Positions 7,230 through 15,406 of a stretch of 21,955 bases of DNA are shown here, in pieces (position 1 is the first letter of the stretch; each line of letters starts with the position of its first letter). The stretch comes from Betaproteobacteria bacterium (GTDB taxonomy: Bacteria; Pseudomonadota; Gammaproteobacteria; Burkholderiales; Casimicrobiaceae). The stretch lies in contig VBDA01000074.1 of the NCBI GenBank assembly GCA_005883655.1, positions 1-21,955 on the forward strand, read 5' to 3'. The notes beneath the pieces were generated by a model. That model did no database searches, had not been told where the DNA came from, and saw only the letters and a list, made by a program, of their open reading frames with translations. The position numbers and the translations under genes were made by a program.

Positions 7230-7240
7230 AGTCGGCCGCC

Positions 7241-8321
7241 ATGATCCTGATCCTTGAACCGAACGCCCGTCCGGAAAGCACCGAATACAAGGTCCTAACC
7301 GGCCACCTCGACCGGCTTCCCGGCATTTCATACCGGGTCCACCGCGAGGTCGGCGCCGAGGTCACGCTCACCGAGATCTATCTCATCGGCAACACCGCCG
7401 CCCTGACACTGGAGCAGATGCAGGTCCTGCCGTGCGTCGAGAAGGCGGTTCGCGTTTCGGAGACCTATCGCGTGCTCGGCCGGCACAAGCAAGGCGATGA
7501 TCGACCATCGTCTTTCGAGTACAACGGCGTCAAGTTCGGACAAGACAGCCTCAACGTTTTCGCCGGTCTCTGCGCGGTCGATTCGCCGGAGTCGGTCGAC
7601 GCGATGATGAAGGCGCTCCGGGATCACGGCCAGGTTTGCACTCGCATGGGCGCCTACAAACCTCGCACCAACCCGTACGCATTCCAGGGATTCGGGGCCA
7701 AATGCCTGCCCTACGTGTTCGAACTCGCCGGCAAGTACGGAATCAAAGTCATCTCCATGGAGGTGACGCACGAATCGCACGTCGACGAGATTCGTGTGGC
7801 GCTGCAGGCGACGGGCAATCCCACCGGCGTCATGTTGCAGATCGGCACCCGCAATACCCAGAATTTCGAATTGTTGAAGCTCGTCGGAAAGCAGCAGGAA
7901 TTTCCGGTCCTGATCAAACGAGGGTTCGGCATCACGCTGGATGAATCGTTGAATGCGGCGGAGTACCTCGCGACGGAGGGCAACCGCAAGGTAATTTTCT
8001 GCCTGCGCGGCATGAAAACCAACATGGGGGACCCGCATCGGAATTTCGTCGACTTCTCGCACGTGCCCGCGATCAAGAGGCTGACCCGGATGCCGGTGGG
8101 AATCGACCCTTCACACTCGGTAGGAAGCCGCTCGGCAGCGCCCGACGGCATCCTCGACTTGTTTCATGTCGCCGCCCAGGGCGTCGTTGCCGGCGCCAAC
8201 ATGGTGCTGGCAGGCGCTGCTCCTCTCCGAACTGCCCCATTTCCTGGAAGACATCGCGCTCGCACGGCAGGCATACCTGCAGCGTGCTGCGCTTGCGGTA
8301 CGCCACCGGACGCCGCACTAA
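7241..8321 (+). pseudogene. aroF: 3-deoxy-7-phosphoheptulonate (DAHP) synthase, type I-beta-like, frameshifted with a small deletion near the 3' end
   Basis: First enzyme of the shikimate pathway (PEP + erythrose 4-phosphate). The reading starts at MILILEPNARP, with an N-terminal ferredoxin-like regulatory domain (about 1-85) and a TIM barrel: FAGLCAVDSPE (metal-ligand Cys), MGAYKPRTNPYAFQG, QIGTRNTQNFE, LIKRGFG, and VGIDPSHSVGSR (ligand His). After GANMVL (to 8208) the frame shifts: one base later another frame gives QALLLSELPHFLEDIALARQ and ends at TAA 8319-8321. Family members carry about 15 residues between these two blocks, including a VDxHP-like stretch and a VDGP turn that supply the last metal ligands. 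So about 44 bases look missing as well as the frame. The unshifted frame reads through into the CYTH-CHAD gene. An upstream extension to 7061 looks non-coding. Either a true pseudogene or an assembly error. Confidence 0.82.
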
Positions 8322-8359
8322 GCAGCACGACGCCTACCGCCCGGAGAAGCCGACGGATC

Positions 8360-9886
8360 ATGGCAGCGGAAGTCGAACTCAAGCTGACGATAGACCCTGC
8401 CTCGCTGGCGCGGGTGCGTGAGCATCCGGCGCTCGCCGCGCTGCTCAGCGGTCGCGCCCACACCTCCAGAGACGTCAGCACCTACTACGACACCCGCTCC
8501 GGGGAATTGCGCAAGGCCGGGGTCGCGTTGCGCATGCGCAGGAATGGGCACCGCTGGCTGCAGACCGTGAAGGGTGCCGGAGATCGGGTTGGCGCACTGC
8601 ATCGGCGACCCGAATATGAATGGCCGATGCGCACGTCACGCATCGACCCCCGCAAGTTATCGACCACACCCTGGCGCGGTGTGTTCGAGGCGACTGCGGG
8701 GCGGTTGCGTCCGATCTTCGTGACCGAGGTCGCCCGTACCGCGCAGCCGCTTGCATTCGCCGACGGCACGCGCGCGACGCTTTGCCTCGACGCCGGGGAG
8801 ATCCGCGCCGGACGCAAGCGCGCGCCGCTGAACGAAATCGAGATCGAATTGCTGCAAGGCGAGCCGCGCCAGCTGCATGAGCTCGCGCTATCGCTGGCTG
8901 CGGATCTCCCGGTGGCGATGACGCGGGCGAGCAAGGCCGAGCGCGGCTACGCATTGGCGAGCCCCGCGCCACGGGAGCCGGTGCACGCACGCAAGCTCGC
9001 GCTCGACGCGGATGTTTCCGCCGGCGAAGCCCTGGCGCGTTTTGGCAGCGATTGTCTGGAACAGATCGGCGCCAATGCACAATGCATCGCGGCGGGTGTC
9101 GATGGCGAATTCGTGCACCAGGCCCGCGTGGGCGTGCGCCGGCTGCGCTCGCTCTTGCGGCTCGTTACGGGCTTGATCGGCGCAGAAACGATCGCGCCCA
9201 TCGTCGCCGACCTGCAATGGCTCTCGAGCTCGCTTGGCGCTGCCCGCGATTGGGACGTATTCGCAAAAGAGACGCTCGCGGCGGCCGGCCGCGCGCTCAA
9301 GCATTCGCAATCGCGACGCGATGTCGGCATCGTGCGCGCTCGGGTCACCCGTCTCGCGCATGCGCATTTTGTCAAGGCCGCCGCCGCCGCAGCGTCGCCG
9401 CGACTGCAGCGTCTGCTGCTCGCCGTGGGCGCGCTGCTCGCAACGCTGGTATCGCCTTCCGCCGATCCGGCGCTGCGTGCGACGGCACGAAGCCTGGCCA
9501 AAGACACCCTCGAGCGGCGCGCTCGAAGGCTCGACAAACGCGGCAAGCATTTGCAGCGGGTATCCCCCGCCGAGCGCCACCAGGCTCGCATCGCGGCCAA
9601 GAAGCTTCGCTACGTCGCGGAAGTTTTCGCGCCGCTTTTTCCGGGCTCCCGCAGCAAGGACTATCTCTCCGCTCTCGGCAAGCTGCAGGGGGCGCTCGGC
9701 CACCTGAATGACCTGGCAACCGGCGAGCGGATTCTCGACGAGCTTGGGCCGCACGCTCACACCGAGCGGCTTGTCCACGGTGTCGGCATCGCTCGCGGCT
9801 GGCTCTCCGGTGCCGAGGCATCGATTCTTTCCGATGCCGATCGCGCCTGGCGCAAGTTCGCCAAGGCGAAGCCGTTCTGGCACTGA
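8360..9886 (+). CDS. CYTH and CHAD domain-containing inorganic triphosphatase
   Basis: Cytoplasmic protein of 508 residues. The CYTH domain (about 3-195) starts with the diagnostic ExExK motif (EVELK, residues 4-8) and shows TYYDT (41-45), LRMRR, LQTVKG and EIEIEL (159-164), the acidic/basic tunnel residues of triphosphate tunnel enzymes that hydrolyse inorganic triphosphate. The CHAD domain (about 213-480) contains two His-rich helical signatures, FVHQARVGVRRLRS (251-264) and RHQARIAAKKLRYVAEVF, known to bind polyphosphate. A GGAGAAG site 11 bases before the ATG supports an independent start, although the same frame is open upstream through the broken aroF-like gene. Pap starts 18 bases downstream, which strongly suggests shared polyphosphate metabolism. 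Confidence 0.92.
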   Translation: MAAEVELKLTIDPASLARVREHPALAALLSGRAHTSRDVSTYYDTRSGELRKAGVALRMRRNGHRWLQTVKGAGDRVGALHRRPEYEWPMRTSRIDPRKLSTTPWRGVFEATAGRLRPIFVTEVARTAQPLAFADGTRATLCLDAGEIRAGRKRAPLNEIEIELLQGEPRQLHELALSLAADLPVAMTRASKAERGYALASPAPREPVHARKLALDADVSAGEALARFGSDCLEQIGANAQCIAAGVDGEFVHQARVGVRRLRSLLRLVTGLIGAETIAPIVADLQWLSSSLGAARDWDVFAKETLAAAGRALKHSQSRRDVGIVRARVTRLAHAHFVKAAAAAASPRLQRLLLAVGALLATLVSPSADPALRATARSLAKDTLERRARRLDKRGKHLQRVSPAERHQARIAAKKLRYVAEVFAPLFPGSRSKDYLSALGKLQGALGHLNDLATGERILDELGPHAHTERLVHGVGIARGWLSGAEASILSDADRAWRKFAKAKPFWH

Positions 9887-9904
9887 CGATACGCGGAAGA
9901 GACC

Positions 9905-11407
9905 ATGCTCGAATCGGCGGAAATCGGTCACAAGATCTCGAAGCAAATGTATACGCGCAAGGAGCCGCCGCTGCGCAAGGCGTTGTTGAACGAACAATTC
10001 GATCTTTCCCAGACCAGGCGTGGCCCGGTTCTGATCATTCTTTCCGGGGTTCACGCGGGCGGCCGCGGCGAAACCGCGAACAAGCTGACCGAATGGATGG
10101 ATCCGCGCCATATCCGCGTTGTCGCGTTCGGCCCGCGCACGCCCGAGGAGGCACAGCGACCTCCGGCGTGGCGGTATTGGCGCGCGCTTCCGCCCAAGGG
10201 CAAGCTCGGAATCTTTCTCAACGCCTGGTACAACGAAGCGATGAGCGAAGCAACGCGTGGGCGCGGCAAGATCGACGACGACCGTCTGCATTCGCACGTG
10301 CAGGCCATTCGCGAGCACGAGCAGATGCTCAGCGACGAAGGCACTCTGCTGCTCAAATTCTGGATCCATCTTTCCAAGGCAGAGCAAAAAGAGCGGTTGA
10401 ATGCGCTTGAGGACGACCCGCGCACGCGCTGGCGCGTGACTCGCGCCGACTGGGAGGCTTATCGCATCTACAACAAGTCGCACGCGCTGTGGGAGCATTT
10501 GCTGCGCGAGACGTCGACCGGCGAGGCGCCCTGGTATGTGGTCGAGGGCGCCGACGAGCGCTATCGCAATCTCACCGTGGGGAAGATCCTTCTCGATGCC
10601 ATGAGGTCGATCGCCAAGGTGCCGTCTGCGACCGGAAAGGCGCCGCTCAAGCATGCCGTAGCCCCCACGCCGCCGTCGGTGCTCGACAACGTCAAACTGA
10701 TCCGCGACCTCGACTTGTCCAAGAAGCTGCCCAGCGAAGACTACAAGCGGCAGTTGGAGAAGTACCAGGGCAAGCTGGCCAGATTGTCGCGCCACAAGCG
10801 CTTCGCGCATCATTCCCTGGTCCTCGTCTTCGAGGGTTCGGACGCTGCCGGCAAAGGGGGTGCGATTCGGCGCGTCACCGGCGCGCTCGATGCGCGGCAA
10901 TATATCACCGTGCCCGTTGCCGAACCGACCGAGGAAGAGCGCGCGCAACCCTATCTGTGGCGCTTCTGGCGTTACGTACCGCCGCTCGGCGGAATCGTGA
11001 TTTTCGATCGCTCCTGGTACGGTCGGGTGCTGGTCGAGCGGGTGGAACGCTATTGCACGGTCGACGAGTGGATGCGTTCCTACAACGAGATCAACCAATT
11101 CGAGGAACAGCTCACCGCCGGCGACGCGATTGTCGTCAAGTTCTGGCTGCAGATCAGCAAGGCGGAGCAGCTGCGACGCTTCCGGGCGCGCGAGCACACG
11201 GCATTCAAGCGTTTCAAGATCACCGCCGAAGATTGGCGCAATCGCAAAAAGTGGAATCAGTACGAAGTCGCCGTCTGCGACATGGTCGATCGCACGAGCA
11301 CCGAGATCGTGCCGTGGACGCTGGTCGAAGCAGAGGATAAAAGCTACGCGCGAATCAAGATCCTGCGCACCATCGTCTTGCGTCTCGAACGCGCGTTGAA
11401 ACCGTGA
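9905..11407 (+). CDS. pap: Polyphosphate:AMP phosphotransferase (two-domain PPK2, class II)
   Basis: Enzyme of 500 residues that transfers phosphate from polyphosphate to AMP to make ADP. It has two PPK2 domains in tandem. The C-terminal one is catalytic: Walker A in FEGSDAAGKGG (309-319), the DARQYITVPVAEPTEEE segment, LWRFWRYVPP and the Walker B/lid motif FDRSWYGR (367-374). The N-terminal copy is degenerate, as is usual for this class: SGVHAGGRGE (47-56) in place of Walker A and FLNAWYNEAM in place of FDRSWYGR. A GGAAGAG site precedes the ATG. The gene lies 18 bases after the CYTH-CHAD gene and its stop overlaps the next start by four bases, so the three genes are almost surely cotranscribed. 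Confidence 0.93.
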   Translation: MLESAEIGHKISKQMYTRKEPPLRKALLNEQFDLSQTRRGPVLIILSGVHAGGRGETANKLTEWMDPRHIRVVAFGPRTPEEAQRPPAWRYWRALPPKGKLGIFLNAWYNEAMSEATRGRGKIDDDRLHSHVQAIREHEQMLSDEGTLLLKFWIHLSKAEQKERLNALEDDPRTRWRVTRADWEAYRIYNKSHALWEHLLRETSTGEAPWYVVEGADERYRNLTVGKILLDAMRSIAKVPSATGKAPLKHAVAPTPPSVLDNVKLIRDLDLSKKLPSEDYKRQLEKYQGKLARLSRHKRFAHHSLVLVFEGSDAAGKGGAIRRVTGALDARQYITVPVAEPTEEERAQPYLWRFWRYVPPLGGIVIFDRSWYGRVLVERVERYCTVDEWMRSYNEINQFEEQLTAGDAIVVKFWLQISKAEQLRRFRAREHTAFKRFKITAEDWRNRKKWNQYEVAVCDMVDRTSTEIVPWTLVEAEDKSYARIKILRTIVLRLERALKP

Positions 11408-12408
11408 GCATGGACTACCGGCCGCCGTCGTGGCTCGCGGGAGCGCACGCGCAAACCATCTATCCGGCATTGTTCAAGCGACCGGGACCGCCGCTGCGTC
11501 GCCAGCGCCTGAAAACCTTCGACGGAGATTTCATCGACCTCGACTGGCTCGATGCGCCGGCTGCGCAGGCGAGCGAGCCCCCGCTGGTCGTTCTTTTTCA
11601 CGGACTCGAGGGCAACTCGTCTTCGCATTACGCGCGTGCCTTGATGCGCCACTTGCAGGCTATCGGCTGGCACGGCGTGGTGCCCCACTTTCGCGGCTGC
11701 AGCGGTGAGCTCAATCAGCTGCCGCGCGCCTACCACTCCGGCGATCACGCAGAAATCGGCTGGATGCTCTCGGCGATCCATGCGCTCCAGCCGTCGGCGG
11801 CGCTCTACGCTGTCGGCGTTTCGCTCGGCGGAAGCGCACTGCTGAACTGGCTCGGCCGCGAAGGAGACAGAGCGGCGTCGTTGATCAACGCCGCGGCGGC
11901 GGTGTCGGCACCGCTCGATTTGACCGCTGCGGGTGTGGCCATCGGACAAGGCCTCAACCGCATCTATACCATGCATTTTCTGCAGACGCTCAAGCCGAAG
12001 GCCCTGGCGATGGCGCGCCGTTTTCCCGGTAAGCTCGACGAAGCTTCGATCCGCCGCGCCGATTCGATGTACGCCTTTGACGACGTGGTCACCGCGCCGC
12101 TGCACGGCTTCGACGGGGCGGACGACTATTGGCTGCGCGCAAGCAGCAAGCCTTGGCTACGCGGCATCGCCGTGCCGACGCTGGTGCTCAACGCCCGCAA
12201 CGATCCGTTCATTCCCGCCGGTTCACTGCCGAGCCGCGCCGAGGTCAGCGCGACGGTCATGCTGGAGCAGCCGGAAGGCGGTGGTCACGCGGGTTTTCTG
12301 AGTGCGCCTTTCCCCGGGCGCTTGGATTGGCTTCCCTTGCGGCTGGTACAATTCTTCCAGGCCGCGCAAAAACATCCCGAAGCGCACGTCGTATCCGCCA
12401 CTCGCTAA
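11404..12408 (+). CDS. YheT-family alpha/beta hydrolase
   Basis: Alpha/beta hydrolase of 334 residues related to E. coli YheT and eukaryotic ABHD1/3 proteins, probably an esterase or lipase-like enzyme of unknown substrate. The N-terminus has the family hallmark SWLAGAHAQTIYPAL. The triad is visible: Ser140 in AVGVSLGGS, Asp267 in LNARNDPFIP, His295 in GGGHAGFL; the oxyanion stretch is LFHGLEGNSSSHY. The GTG at 11404 overlaps the pap stop as GTGA, which argues for translational coupling; an in-frame ATG at 11410 is the other possible start. Polyphosphate neighbours give no direct clue to substrate. Confidence 0.92.
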   Translation: MSMDYRPPSWLAGAHAQTIYPALFKRPGPPLRRQRLKTFDGDFIDLDWLDAPAAQASEPPLVVLFHGLEGNSSSHYARALMRHLQAIGWHGVVPHFRGCSGELNQLPRAYHSGDHAEIGWMLSAIHALQPSAALYAVGVSLGGSALLNWLGREGDRAASLINAAAAVSAPLDLTAAGVAIGQGLNRIYTMHFLQTLKPKALAMARRFPGKLDEASIRRADSMYAFDDVVTAPLHGFDGADDYWLRASSKPWLRGIAVPTLVLNARNDPFIPAGSLPSRAEVSATVMLEQPEGGGHAGFLSAPFPGRLDWLPLRLVQFFQAAQKHPEAHVVSATR

Positions 12409-12452
12409 AGCCGCGGCGGCGGCCAGCGTAGCGGAGTCGCAAGGCCTTGCAC

Positions 12453-12479
12453 CCCAACCGTCCCAACCGTCCCAACCGT
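12453..12479. repeat. Three tandem copies of a 9-bp unit
   Basis: CCCAACCGT is repeated exactly three times, head to tail, in the 107-base gap between the YheT-type gene and the mutase gene, 36 bases before the latter's ATG. A 9-base unit keeps frame, but no coding sense is seen here. Such a repeat could vary in copy number. Confidence 0.8.
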
Positions 12480-12515
12480 CTCGATCTATTGCACTCCGGC
12501 CGCCGTCGACCTCCC

Positions 12516-13876
12516 ATGCCCTTACCTGCCGACATCTTCAAGGCCTACGACATCCGCGGCGTCGTCGGCAAGACGCTGACCGGATCGATCGTGCGCGATA
12601 TTGGCCAGGCGCTCGGCTCGCTGGCTCGGAAACATGGCCGGGAAACTTTGGTCGTCGGACGCGACGGCCGATTGTCCGGTGCCGAGCTTGCAGGCGCACT
12701 CGCCGATGGCATTCGTTCCAGTGGCGCCAGCGTGATCGACATTGGCATGGTCACCACCCCGATGTGCTATTTCGCCGCGCAATACCTCGGCACCCAATGT
12801 TGCGTCATGGTCACCGGCAGCCACAATCCACCCGATTACAACGGCCTCAAGATGGTGATCGCCGGCACGACGCTCGCCGAGGCCCAGATCCAGGGCCTCA
12901 AGACCCGCATCGAATGCGGCGATGTCGATCACGGGGCGGGGCAAATCCGCAGCGCGGATGTCGTTCCGGCTTACATCGATCGCATCGTCGGCGATATTCG
13001 GATCTCGCGGCCGATGAAGGTCGCGATCGACTGCGGCAACGGGGTCGCAGGAGCCTTCTCGCCGGATCTATTTCGGCGATTGGGCTGCAGCGTCACCGAG
13101 CTCTTCTGCGAGGTCGACGGACACTTTCCGAATCATCATCCGGATCCTTCACAACCGAAGAACCTCGAGGATCTGGTCCGCTGCCTCGCGACCACGGACA
13201 ACGAGCTCGGGCTCGCCTTCGACGGCGACGGCGACCGTTTGGGCGTGGTGGCCAAGGACGGCAGCATCATTTATCCCGACCGGCAGCTGATGCTTTTCGC
13301 GGCCGACATGTTGTCGCGCAACCCCGGCGCAACGGTGATCTACGACGTGAAGTCGACCCGCAATCTCAAGCCGTTGATCGAGCGCCATGGTTGCCTTCTC
13401 TTGCTGTGGAAGACGGGGCACTCGCTGATCAAGGCCAAGATGAAGGAGACCGGCGCGCTCCTCGCCGGTGAAATGAGCGGCCACACTTTTTTCGCCGAAC
13501 GATGGTACGGATTTGACGACGGCTTGTACGCGGGTGCCCGGCTTCTCGAAATCCTGTCCAAGGATGCCGATGGATCGGAGGTGCTGCGGGCCCTGCCGCG
13601 CCGGAGCTTAATGTCGCCGTCGCGGAGGCGTCGGCGCACGCGATGATTGCACATCTCGCCGAATGCGCGAGCTTTCCCGGCGCCGCCGACATCATTCGCA
13701 TCGACGGGCTGCGGGTCGAATACAGCGATGGCTTCGGGCTCGCGCGGGCCTCGAACACGACGCCGGTGATCGTATTGCGCTTCGAAGCTAACGACGCCGG
13801 GGCGCTTGCCCGCATCCAGGGCGAGTTTCGACGCGTGTTCAACGAGTCGCTGCCCGGACAGGCTCTGCCGTTCTGA
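12516..13876 (+). pseudogene. Phosphomannomutase/phosphoglucomutase, frameshifted with a small deletion near the 3' end
   Basis: Alpha-D-phosphohexomutase of the AlgC/ManB type, which interconverts hexose 1- and 6-phosphates for nucleotide-sugar and polysaccharide synthesis. Domains 1-3 are intact: MPLPADIFKAYDIRG at the N-terminus, active-site TGSHNP (Ser102), metal-binding DGDGDR (236-241) and sugar-binding GEMSGH (318-323). After EVLRALP (to 13598) the frame goes wrong and stops at 13646. From about 13598 another frame gives APELNVAVAEASAH, then IDGLRVEY and the phosphate-binding ARASNTTP loop, ending at 13876. Intact relatives have a few residues between ALP and the xPEL block, so about 13 bases seem missing as well as the frame. 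As written, the protein loses domain 4 and its phosphate site. True decay or assembly error is undecided. Confidence 0.85.
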
Positions 13877-14289
13877 TGCCTATCATCTACTCTACTTCCC
13901 ATGACGGGATCGACTGGGCTGCTCTCAAGGCTGCGCTCGCCGCGGACAGCTTCGACAACGGACGCACCGCGCTGCAAATGGAGCTTTCATTCCGCGCCAG
14001 TTTTCGCTGCGTCTATGCGTTCGACGAAGCGGAAGTGGTCGGGACCGCGCGTGCGCTGTCCGACGGGGTTTGCAATGCCTACATCGTCGACATGTGGACC
14101 CACTCGAAGCACCGGCGGCGCGGTATCGGCCGGCGGATGATGGACTTGCTCTGCGAATCGCTGGCCGGCCAGCACGTCTATCTCTTCACCGACGACCAGG
14201 AAGCGTTTTACGCCGAGTGCGGATTCGCGCCGCGCGGCGTTGGTCTTGAACGGATCGTCGGCCGCTGGCTGCGGGATGACAGCAAATGA
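13876..14289 (+). CDS. GNAT family N-acetyltransferase
   Basis: Acetyl-CoA-dependent acetyltransferase of 137 residues; acceptor unknown. The acetyl-CoA pyrophosphate-binding motif A is clear: VDMWTHSKHRRRGIGRRMMD, with RRRGIG at about 80-85. It is followed by the usual beta-strand and helix (VYLFTDDQEAFYAECGF), where AFYAECGF is the common F-Y-x-x-x-G-F end of the fold. The start overlaps the stop of the mutase gene as TGATG, so the two are likely translationally coupled. The stop likewise overlaps an ATG at 14286 that opens a three-codon ORF. Confidence 0.87.
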   Translation: MPIIYSTSHDGIDWAALKAALAADSFDNGRTALQMELSFRASFRCVYAFDEAEVVGTARALSDGVCNAYIVDMWTHSKHRRRGIGRRMMDLLCESLAGQHVYLFTDDQEAFYAECGFAPRGVGLERIVGRWLRDDSK

Positions 14290-14344
14290 GCCGATGAGGC
14301 GAACGGACCCGCGGCTCGCCCCGCCGAAACTTTCAAATGGCATC

Positions 14345-15346
14345 ATGCACGCGTTTCATTGCAAGCTCGGCGCCGCTATAAGCACTGTGGGTGCGGTAGT
14401 GCTGGCGCTGCTCTGCCATGGTGCTTTGGCGCAGGACAACAACGCAACGATCGCCATCGGCTACCAGCGCGGCCTGGCCTATCTGCCGGTGATCCTCATG
14501 GAGCAGCAGCGCCTGTTCGAAAAACATGCGACACGTCTCGGTCTGAAGACCACGGCCGAGTATCGGCTGCTCGGCGGACCGGCGCCGATCGTCGACGGCC
14601 TGCTGGGCGGAGCGCTTCAGGCGGGTGTCGTCGGCACGCCGTCGGCGATCCTGCTCACCGACAAGACCAAGGACATCAAGCTGATCGGGTCGATGGGCAA
14701 CTTCCCCATGCTCTACATGACCAAGCGTCCCGGGCTCAAGACTGTCGCCGATCTGGGACCGCAGGACAAGGTCGCGACGACCGCAGTCAAGACCGGCATC
14801 TATTCGCTGGTGCTGCAGATGAAAGCGGCGAAGCTTTGGGGCCCCGAGAACTACGACAGGCTGGATAAATTCACCGTGACCATGAGCCACGCTGACGCGT
14901 TAACGGCGATCCTGGCCGGCAGCGGAACCGTCACCGTTCACGGCTGCAGTTATCCGCACGCATTGCAGGAGCAGGATGCGGGCGCACATGTGATCCTCGA
15001 TTCCAAGGAAGTGCTCGGAGGAACCAACGGCATGATTACCGGGCTGGTCGCATCGCAAAAGTATTGCAGCGCGAATGCCAAGACCTGTCAGGCGATCGTC
15101 GCCGCGCTCACCGAGGCGCACCAGTGGGTCAACGAAGACAAGGATCGCGCGGCGAAATTCTTCTTCGACAACGGCAAGACCGGCGAAACGCTCGCCGAGC
15201 TGCAGAAGCAGATCAAGAGCACCGAGGTCAAATTCACCATCAAGCCCGAGGGCGTGCAGCCTTTCGCGGATTTCATGTATAGCGTTTCCAAGCTGGTGAA
15301 AAACAAGCTCAGCTACAACGACCTGGTGTTCGACAATCTGAAATAG
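14345..15346 (+). CDS. ABC transporter substrate-binding protein, NMT1/TauT-like, orphan
   Basis: Periplasmic receptor of 333 residues. The signal peptide is MHAFHCKLGAAISTVGAVVL with cleavage expected after HGALA. The mature part opens with ATIAIGYQRGLAYLPVIL and EQQRLFEKHATRLGL, then GGPAPIVDGLLGG and VVGTPSAILL, the layout of nitrate/sulfonate/thiamine-precursor receptors of the NMT1 fold. No permease or ATPase gene is beside it, so it is an orphan receptor here; ligand unknown. No Shine-Dalgarno precedes 14345. An in-frame ATG at 14294, which overlaps the stop of a mini-ORF (MSR, 14286-14297), is the other likely start and would add 17 basic residues. I prefer 14345 because the signal peptide then has a normal length. 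Confidence 0.87.
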   Translation: MHAFHCKLGAAISTVGAVVLALLCHGALAQDNNATIAIGYQRGLAYLPVILMEQQRLFEKHATRLGLKTTAEYRLLGGPAPIVDGLLGGALQAGVVGTPSAILLTDKTKDIKLIGSMGNFPMLYMTKRPGLKTVADLGPQDKVATTAVKTGIYSLVLQMKAAKLWGPENYDRLDKFTVTMSHADALTAILAGSGTVTVHGCSYPHALQEQDAGAHVILDSKEVLGGTNGMITGLVASQKYCSANAKTCQAIVAALTEAHQWVNEDKDRAAKFFFDNGKTGETLAELQKQIKSTEVKFTIKPEGVQPFADFMYSVSKLVKNKLSYNDLVFDNLK

Positions 15347-15368
15347 CGCTGTGAGCAGCGAGCCAGGT

Positions 15369-15389
15369 CCCGCTCGCGCAGCGAGTGGG
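15369..15389. terminator. GC-rich hairpin between convergent genes
   Basis: CCCGCTCGC (15369-15377) pairs with GCGAGTGGG (15381-15389), with one G-T pair and a GCA loop. It is 23 bases after the solute-binding-protein stop. No T-tract follows on either strand, so it may only slow or protect transcripts. Confidence 0.3.
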
Positions 15390-15406
15390 GTGCGAGCGCC
15401 CGCGAA

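Noticed and set aside
7061..7240. 60-codon upstream extension of the aroF-like frame
   Set aside because: The sequence is unlike any DAHP synthase N-terminus and covers the AT-rich promoter region; MILILEP at 7241 is the natural start.
8888..11470. 860-codon open frame antisense to CYTH-CHAD and pap
   Set aside because: Its phase mirrors the codon pattern of the sense genes in GC-rich DNA; no domain, signal peptide or ribosome site is visible, and the sense frames have full catalytic motifs.
12302..13471. 389-codon plus-strand frame over the mutase
   Set aside because: Arg-rich, and the overlapping mutase frame carries TGSHNP, DGDGDR and GEMSGH.
14240..14344. Long N-terminal extension of the solute-binding protein into the GNAT gene
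   Set aside because: It would overlap the GNAT coding region by 50 bases and bury the signal peptide; 14345 or at most 14294 is more likely.
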